Below are positions 59,428-64,000 of a stretch of 64,000 bases of DNA, one piece after another. Made by a program: the position numbers and the translations under genes. Under the pieces are notes generated by a model, which was given only the letters and a program-made list of their open reading frames with translations, ran no database searches and was not told where the DNA came from. The stretch comes from Aquabacter spiritensis (GTDB taxonomy: Bacteria; Pseudomonadota; Alphaproteobacteria; Rhizobiales; Xanthobacteraceae), in the NCBI RefSeq assembly GCF_004346185.1, contig NZ_SMAI01000013.1, positions 1-64,000 of the forward strand, given 5' to 3'. Within the stretch, counting starts at the first letter, position 1. Each line of letters opens with the position of its first letter.

Positions 59428-59813
59428 GGTAACAACCGACTATTGCCGCAGCCCGATAATCCTAGAAGCCTGTGCCTGAGGCAATATTGCTTCTAGTGGA
59501 TTGACCGAAGCGGGGACATTTGATCAGGATTTTGTTCGGCGGTCGCTCGTGCGAGCCGAGCATATGCGCGGCGGATATCGATCGCGCGGGCCGCGGCTCG
59601 GCGGCGGCTCCATGCACGAACCTTGGATTGCAGTGCGCCGAAGCGCATGTCGCAGGCTTGTATCGTGCCGATGAGCCGGCTGGCAGCCGCGCTTCATGAT
59701 CGAGGGCGTGGAAGGAGGCTGCGGGACGAGGCGCGCCCGCCCCCCGCGGCGACGTACGGAACAGAGGGTTCCAATCTTTGCAGGCCACCAAATCGGGTTG
59801 AGGGGTCTCGCGG
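59428..59813. other. Gene-poor stretch with palindrome and possible IS remnant
   Basis: No gene I can support. Next to the cytochrome start lies a nested palindrome (59462-59496). About 59500-59560 (ACCGAAGCGGGGACATTT and following bases) looks to me like the tail of an insertion sequence, but without a transposase gene or inverted ends I cannot prove it. The open frame antisense across 59462-59929 is Pro/Ser/Ala-rich and reads as chance. Confidence 0.4.
59462..59496. repeat. Nested palindrome upstream of the TsdA-like gene
   Basis: Outer arms CTAGAAGC (59462-59469) and GCTTCTAG (59489-59496); inside them TGCC-TGA-GGCA (59473-59483). It lies 35 bases before the cytochrome start codon and may be an operator or an element end. 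Confidence 0.6.
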
Positions 59814-60029
59814 CTAATTGCTGTTGGCGGCGATGCTGGCGAGCAGGCAGCGGGCGACCTCCTTGGTGACGCGGCGTTTATACTTGGCGTGGACCAATTG
59901 TCCATTGTGGTAAATGTCGTGTTCGACATAGACCATCTTGCCGTCCCACCTCAGGATATTGTCGCTCTCCGAAGTCTCGATCACGCCGAGGCCTTCGATG
60001 ATCTGCCCTTCCAGCGGGTGCTTCAGCAT
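59814..60029 (-). CDS. Small protein, hypothetical
   Basis: A 71-residue product from ATG 60029 with a good GGGAGGAACG site. MLKHPLEGQIIEGLGVIETSESDNILRWDGKMVYVEHDIYHNGQLVHAKYKRRVT is a beta-rich pattern with mixed charge, ending in a helix KEVARCLLASIAANSN. I do not recognise the family. No signal or membrane segment. Confidence 0.58.
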   Translation of the reverse strand: MLKHPLEGQIIEGLGVIETSESDNILRWDGKMVYVEHDIYHNGQLVHAKYKRRVTKEVARCLLASIAANSN

Positions 60030-60143
60030 TCGTTCCTCCCGGGGCCAGTGCGCCCCGCCTGTGTTTAGCCGGCTGCGCCGCGAACGGCCCGGGTCCGGGC
60101 CAGCCACAATATCGCAGTCTTTTTCCGCGACAAGCCGCGCCCC

Positions 60144-60419
60144 TCAGCCGTCGTTCGAAGCATTGAGCTGATCGGCGCGAAGCCCTTCCGGTGGCGGGCG
60201 AAGGCGCACGCCAGGCGCGCCGCCATCGATGAAGTCGACGCCAGCGGCCTCCAGGGTCTGACGCAGCGTTTCGATCAGGATGTCGTCGGGCGGGGCGCGG
60301 TCGAGCCCTGCGAGGATCGCATCCTCGACGCCGGCGCGGGCCGAAAGCTCCGACCGGGTCAGACCGAGAAGGGCGCATGCGGCAGCGATCTGCCGAACGG
60401 ACACCGGGGGGAATTGCAT
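60144..60419 (-). CDS. Small XRE-type helix-turn-helix regulator
   Basis: A 91-residue protein: VRQIAAACALLGLTRSELSARAGVEDAILAGLDRAP is a helix-turn-helix of the XRE/Cro kind (SELSARAGV recognition region), and the rest, TLRQTLEAAGVDFIDGG...GVRL, is the usual short tail with the AAGVxFI mark seen after this HTH. DNA target and partner unknown. ATG 60419. It is divergent from gmhB 128 bases away. Confidence 0.78.
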   Translation of the reverse strand: MQFPPVSVRQIAAACALLGLTRSELSARAGVEDAILAGLDRAPPDDILIETLRQTLEAAGVDFIDGGAPGVRLRPPPEGLRADQLNASNDG

Positions 60420-60546
60420 CGCGCACCTCGCCAATCCAAGCGAGCCTGACACGGCCGCGTCCGCCGGTAAAGCGCCCCGGTGCGAAGGCGTGGCGCGGGC
60501 AAAGCTGGTATAAAGGAGGGAATCGGGCGAACCGAAAGGCAGAGGC

Positions 60547-61098
60547 ATGGGGGTCCGCCGACCGGCTGTATTCCTGGACCGCGACGGCGTTCTCAACCAG
60601 GATTTCGGCTATATCGGCACGGCTGCGCGCTTCGTCTGGATCGACGGCGCCCGCGCCGCGGTGCGGCGCATCAATGCGGCCGGCTATTTCGCGTTCATCG
60701 TCACCAATCAGTCCGGCATCGGGCGCGGTCTCTATAGCGAGGATGATTACCGCGCCGTGATGGCCGTTCTCATGCGCGACCTTGCGCAGGCAGGGGCGCG
60801 GATCGACGATGTGCGTTATTGCCCCCATCATCCCGAGGCGCGTGTCGCGGCGTATCGCGAGGCGTGCGACTGGCGCAAGCCGGGGCCAGGCATGATCCTC
60901 GACCTCATGCGCCACTGGCCGGTCGAGCCGGAGCGGAGCTTCCTCGTCGGCGACAAGGACACGGACATGGCGGCGGCGGCCGCCGCCGGCATTCCCGGCC
61001 ACCTCTTCCCCGGCGGCGATCTCGACGCCTTCCTCGCGCCGCTTCTGACACCCTTGGAGCCGGATCATGACCAAAGCCGCGGCCGCGATCCCCGCTGA
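60547..61098 (+). CDS. gmhB: D-glycero-D-manno-heptose-1,7-bisphosphate 7-phosphatase
   Basis: A 183-residue HAD phosphatase. [18 protein letters not shown] (nucleophile Asp), [46 protein letters not shown] (the Cys/His zinc loop typical of GmhB) and [18 protein letters not shown]. It acts in ADP-heptose synthesis for lipopolysaccharide core. Its 3' end overlaps the next gene by 32 bases. Histidinol-phosphatase-type specificity is a lesser possibility. Confidence 0.88.
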   Translation: MGVRRPAVFLDRDGVLNQDFGYIGTAARFVWIDGARAAVRRINAAGYFAFIVTNQSGIGRGLYSEDDYRAVMAVLMRDLAQAGARIDDVRYCPHHPEARVAAYREACDWRKPGPGMILDLMRHWPVEPERSFLVGDKDTDMAAAAAAGIPGHLFPGGDLDAFLAPLLTPLEPDHDQSRGRDPR

Positions 61099-62221
61099 GC
61101 CGGCCTACGGGGCGGCACGCGCGGCGTTGCTCGCCTGGCTGCGCGATACGGCGCTGCCGCTCTGGGCGGACCGCGGGATCGACCGGGCCGCCGGCGGCTT
61201 CTACGAGGGGCTGACGCCGGACGGACGGCCCACCGACGACCCGCGCCGTGCGCGTGTCGTCGCGCGCCAGATCTATGTCTTCTCGGTCGCCCGCCATCTC
61301 GGCTGGGACGGGCCGGCGGACGACATCGTGCGCCACGGACTCGCCGCGCTGGCGCGCCATCTGACGCCGGACGGACGGCTCATCCCGACGCTCGGCACAA
61401 AGGGCGAGACGGTGCGCGATGTGTTCGACCTCTACGACCATGCCTTCGTCCTGTTCGCACTTGCGGCGGCGGCCCGCGCCGGGCTGGCGGACGAAGCCCC
61501 CGCGCGGGCCTTGCTGGCGCGCATGGTCCGCACCCATGCGCACCCGGTCGCCGGCTTCCACGAAGGAGAGGGCGCGCCCCTCAAGGCCAATCCCCACATG
61601 CACCTGTTCGAGGCCTGCCTGGAATGGGAGGCGCTCTCCGCCGACCAAGCGTGGTCCGCGCTGGCCGACGCCATCGCCGAATTGTGCCTGTCCCGCCTGA
61701 TCCATCCCGAGACCGGCGCCGTGCACGAATATTTCGACGCGACCTGGCAGAGGCTGACAGACCGCGCGGGCAGCGTGGTGGAGCCGGGCCATCAGTTCGA
61801 ATGGGCCTGGCTGCTGATGCGCTGGGGCGCTGCGCGGGGGCGTCCGGATGCGCTGATCGCCGCGCGCCGGCTGGTGGCGCTCGCCGAACGGCACGGTGTC
61901 AAAGCGGGGTTCGCCATGTGCGAACTGAATGCCGACCTCACGCTGCGGGATGGCCGGGCTCGGCTGTGGCCGCAGACCGAGCGCATCAAGGCGCAGGTGG
62001 TGCTTGTGGCGGATGCCGCAGGGCCGGACGCGCGGGGCATGGCGCTGGCGCGCGCGACCGAGGCGGTGCAGGCGCTGATGCGTTTCTTCGACCATCCGGT
62101 GCCGGGAGGATGGTGGGAATATCTCTCCTTGGCGGGCGAGCCGGAGCAGGCGCCGAGCCGCGCCTCGAGCCTCTATCACATCGTCTGCGCCGCCGCCGTC
62201 CTCGCCGCCGCCTCGGCTTGA
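61067..62221 (+). CDS. AGE family epimerase/isomerase
   Basis: A 384-residue (alpha/alpha)6-barrel protein: [85 protein letters not shown] and PQTERIKAQ are the marks of the N-acylglucosamine 2-epimerase/mannose-6-phosphate isomerase-like family. Substrate is not readable from sequence. ATG 61067 overlaps gmhB by 32 bases, so the two are probably co-translated and both act in sugar nucleotide or heptose metabolism. Confidence 0.86.
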   Translation: MTKAAAAIPAEPAYGAARAALLAWLRDTALPLWADRGIDRAAGGFYEGLTPDGRPTDDPRRARVVARQIYVFSVARHLGWDGPADDIVRHGLAALARHLTPDGRLIPTLGTKGETVRDVFDLYDHAFVLFALAAAARAGLADEAPARALLARMVRTHAHPVAGFHEGEGAPLKANPHMHLFEACLEWEALSADQAWSALADAIAELCLSRLIHPETGAVHEYFDATWQRLTDRAGSVVEPGHQFEWAWLLMRWGAARGRPDALIAARRLVALAERHGVKAGFAMCELNADLTLRDGRARLWPQTERIKAQVVLVADAAGPDARGMALARATEAVQALMRFFDHPVPGGWWEYLSLAGEPEQAPSRASSLYHIVCAAAVLAAASA

Positions 62222-62357
62222 CGCGGGGCGCGGCGCCATGGTCTCTCCGATGCGCCGCCGCCGACCCGCCCGGGGCGATCCGCCGGCGGGCGCCGTCGAG
62301 GTAGGTCGAAGGCGCCGGGACAAAAGACGGGTCTGATCCCCGAGGAGGTTCGGCGTC

Positions 62358-62975
62358 ATGCAGCTTTATCTGTCCACCCGGTCGCCCAATCCGCGCCGCG
62401 TCCAGTTCTTCCTCGCGGAAAAGGGCATCACGGTTCCGACCGTCTTCGTCGACCTCGCCAAGATGGAGCATCTGGACGGCGACTTCCTGCGGCTCAATCC
62501 GCGCAAGAAGGTCCCGGTCCTGGTGCTCGACGACGGCACCGCGATCGCCGAGAGCATCGCCATCTGCCGCTATTTCGAGGCCGCGCAGCCCACGCCCAAT
62601 TTGTTCGGTGCGACGCCGGCCGAGCAGGGGCTGGTCGAGATGTGGATGCGGCAGGCCGAGATCGAACTGATGCTGCCGGTGCAGTTCGCCTTCCGCCACC
62701 TCCATCCCGCCCTCGCCGAGCGCGAGGTGCCGCAGGTCAAGGAATGGGGCGAGGCGAACAAGCCGAAAGTGCTCGACTTTCTCGCTTATATGGATGCGCG
62801 GCTGAGCGGGAGCGCGTTCCTCGCCCTGGATCGCTTCACCATCGCCGACATCGTGGCCATCGTTGCGGTCGATTTCATGCGGGCCGCCCGCATCGCGGTG
62901 CCGGAAACGCTCACCCATGTCGCGCGCTGGCGGGCCGAGGTGTCGGCGCGTCCGGCGGCGGCGGCCGGGGTGTAG
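62358..62975 (+). CDS. Glutathione S-transferase family protein
   Basis: A 205-residue cytosolic GST. The thioredoxin-like part starts QLYLSTRSPNPRRVQFFLAEKGI, with NPRKKVPVLVLDDGTAIAESIAICRYFE (the cis-Pro and ES glutathione site); the helical part has LDFLAYMDARLSGSAFLALDRFTIADIVAIVAVDF. Substrate unknown. ATG 62358 follows GAGGAGGTTCGGCGTC. The MBL hydrolase gene starts one base after its stop. Confidence 0.92.
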   Translation: MQLYLSTRSPNPRRVQFFLAEKGITVPTVFVDLAKMEHLDGDFLRLNPRKKVPVLVLDDGTAIAESIAICRYFEAAQPTPNLFGATPAEQGLVEMWMRQAEIELMLPVQFAFRHLHPALAEREVPQVKEWGEANKPKVLDFLAYMDARLSGSAFLALDRFTIADIVAIVAVDFMRAARIAVPETLTHVARWRAEVSARPAAAAGV

Positions 62976-62976
62976 G

Positions 62977-63720
62977 ATGCGCCTGACCGTCATCGGGTGC
63001 GGCGATGCCTTCGGCTCCGGCGGGCGGGGCAATAGCTGCTTCCATCTGGCGGCGGACCGCCTCTCAGTGGCGCTCGATTTCGGCGCCTCGGCCCTGGTGG
63101 ACGCCAAAAGGCGCGGCGTCGACCCCGCTGGCCTCGACGCGGTGATCCTCAGCCATCTCCACGGGGACCATTTCGGAGGTCTGCCGTTCCTGCTGCTGGA
63201 TGGCCAATATGGCGCCAGGCGCATCAAGCCTCTGACGATCGTCGGTCCGCCGGGCACCGCCGCCCGGCTCGCGGACCTTTGCGAGGCGATGTTTCCCGGC
63301 ATGACCGGGACGACGTGGCGCTACGCCCACGAGGTGCGCGAAGTGGCGCCCGGCTCGGCCGTGACGCTCGGCGGTCTCGTCGTGGGCTCGGCGGAAGTGG
63401 TGCACAAATCCGGTGCGCCCTCGACTGCGCTGCGGATCGCGGGGGAGGGGCGCATCATCGCCTTTTCCGGTGATACGGAATGGACCGAGGCGCTCCTGCC
63501 CATCGCCGCCGGTGCCGACCTCTTCATCTGCGAATGCTACCGGTTCGATGGCGCGCCGACCGGTCACATGGCCTATGAGACGCTGGCCGCGCGCGATGCC
63601 GAGCTCGGTGCGAAACGCATCCTGCTCACCCATATGAGTGCGGCGATGTGGGCGCGCCGGGCGGAGGTGGACGGCGCGCGCTTCCAGGTGGCGGAGGACG
63701 GCCTGACGATCGATGTCTGA
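62977..63720 (+). CDS. MBL-fold metallo-hydrolase
   Basis: A 247-residue metallo-beta-lactamase-fold protein: MRLTVIGCGDAFGSGGRGNSCF, SHLHGDHFGGLPF (zinc motif HxHxDH), STALRIAGEGRIIAFSGDTEWTEAL (third ligand Asp) and KRILLTHMSAAM (last His). This is the ribonuclease Z-like subgroup of small single-domain hydrolases; substrate unknown. ATG 62977. It overlaps the next gene by 8 bases. Confidence 0.9.
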   Translation: MRLTVIGCGDAFGSGGRGNSCFHLAADRLSVALDFGASALVDAKRRGVDPAGLDAVILSHLHGDHFGGLPFLLLDGQYGARRIKPLTIVGPPGTAARLADLCEAMFPGMTGTTWRYAHEVREVAPGSAVTLGGLVVGSAEVVHKSGAPSTALRIAGEGRIIAFSGDTEWTEALLPIAAGADLFICECYRFDGAPTGHMAYETLAARDAELGAKRILLTHMSAAMWARRAEVDGARFQVAEDGLTIDV

Positions 63721-64000
63721 CACAGCCCGTTCAGGGGCGGAGGAGCTGGACGCCTTGGTGGCGCGGATCCGCGCCTGCCGGGTGTGCCGCGACGCACCGC
63801 TGCGGGTGCCCCTGCCGCACGCCCCGCGCCCCGTGCTTCGCGTGTCCGCAACCGCGCGCATTCTGATTGCAAGCCAGGCGCCGGGCACCAAGGTCCATCT
63901 GTCGGGCCTGCCCTTCACCGACGCCTCGGGCGACCGGCTGCGGCGCTGGATGGGGGTCGATGCCGCGACCTTCTACGATGCGCGCCGCATCGCCATCGCC
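63713..64000 (+). CDS. Uracil-DNA glycosylase family protein, cut by window end
   Basis: The first 96 residues of a protein that continues beyond the window. ELDALVARIRACRVCRDAPL is the Cys-containing start, ILIASQAPGTKVHLSGLPFTDASGDRLRRWMGVDAATFYD is typical of the uracil-DNA glycosylase family (family 4/5-like or the SMUG-type bacterial group), including GLPFTDxSGDRLRxWMGV. ATG 63713 lies within the MBL gene's last codons (overlap 8 bases), so the pair is probably co-translated. Confidence 0.82.
   Translation, partial: MSDTARSGAEELDALVARIRACRVCRDAPLRVPLPHAPRPVLRVSATARILIASQAPGTKVHLSGLPFTDASGDRLRRWMGVDAATFYDARRIAIA

Noticed and set aside
59462-59929. Minus-strand open frame of 155 codons as a transposase remnant
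   Set aside because: No DDE or helix-turn-helix motif is visible and it overlaps the better supported small gene at 59814-60029 in a different frame.

Overview
This is about 64 kb of a very GC-rich (roughly two-thirds G+C by eye) chromosome from an alphaproteobacterium, most probably a member of the Hyphomicrobiales (Rhizobiales). The evidence is the core order rsh-pdxJ-acpS-lepB-rnc-era-recO-parC, the glnB-glnA pair behind a sigma-54 type promoter, neighbouring hemB, RDD, bpt and DUF6163 genes, IGHNQGPP-type linker proteins, and a tRNA-His that lacks G-1 and carries A73. I cannot name a genus.

Layout. 1-2.8 kb: an accessory patch with an HNH-like toxin and a DUF2019 immunity-type gene, followed by a second, frameshifted copy of the pair; REP-like hairpins lie before, between and after the units. 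2.8-7.4 kb: eno, queF, DUF1835, a zinc metallopeptidase and moaB. 7.4-11.6 kb: a minus-strand cassette of five unfamiliar genes (two related small membrane proteins, a 617-residue helical protein, a lipoprotein and a GH75 chitosanase-like protein), mostly start/stop coupled. 11.8-18.8 kb: a frameshifted phoX, glnA, glnB, the NAD(P)HX repair enzyme and a multicopper-oxidase-like protein without copper ligands. 19.1-26.4 kb: tRNA-Leu and the protein quality-control set tig, clpP, clpX, lon (with a sigma-32 like promoter) and hup. 26.8-34.5 kb: a DUF4189 protein, tRNA-Val and tRNA-Asp, an AT-rich 799-residue asparagine-synthetase-like gene that looks imported, several small proteins, an FMN hydroxyacid oxidase, a DJ-1/PfpI protein and tRNA-His. 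34.7-38 kb: an AEC transporter, a UbiH-type hydroxylase and a quinone reductase. 38.1-48.8 kb: the rsh-to-parC core operon, interrupted by a GT-A-like gene fused by overlap to acpS. 48.8-58.2 kb: a ClC channel, then the minus-strand set hemB, threonine dehydratase, RDD, bpt and marC, then a HIBYL-CoA hydrolase, DUF6163, O-methyltransferase and DUF4142. 58.4-60 kb: a TsdA-like dihaem cytochrome beside a gene-poor stretch. 60.1-64 kb: an HTH regulator, gmhB, an AGE-type isomerase, a GST, an MBL hydrolase and the start of a uracil-DNA glycosylase that runs off the window.

Most of the window is housekeeping. The parts least explained by known systems are the 7.4-11.6 kb cassette, the duplicated toxin-immunity locus, and the imported asparagine-synthetase-like gene next to the tRNAs.
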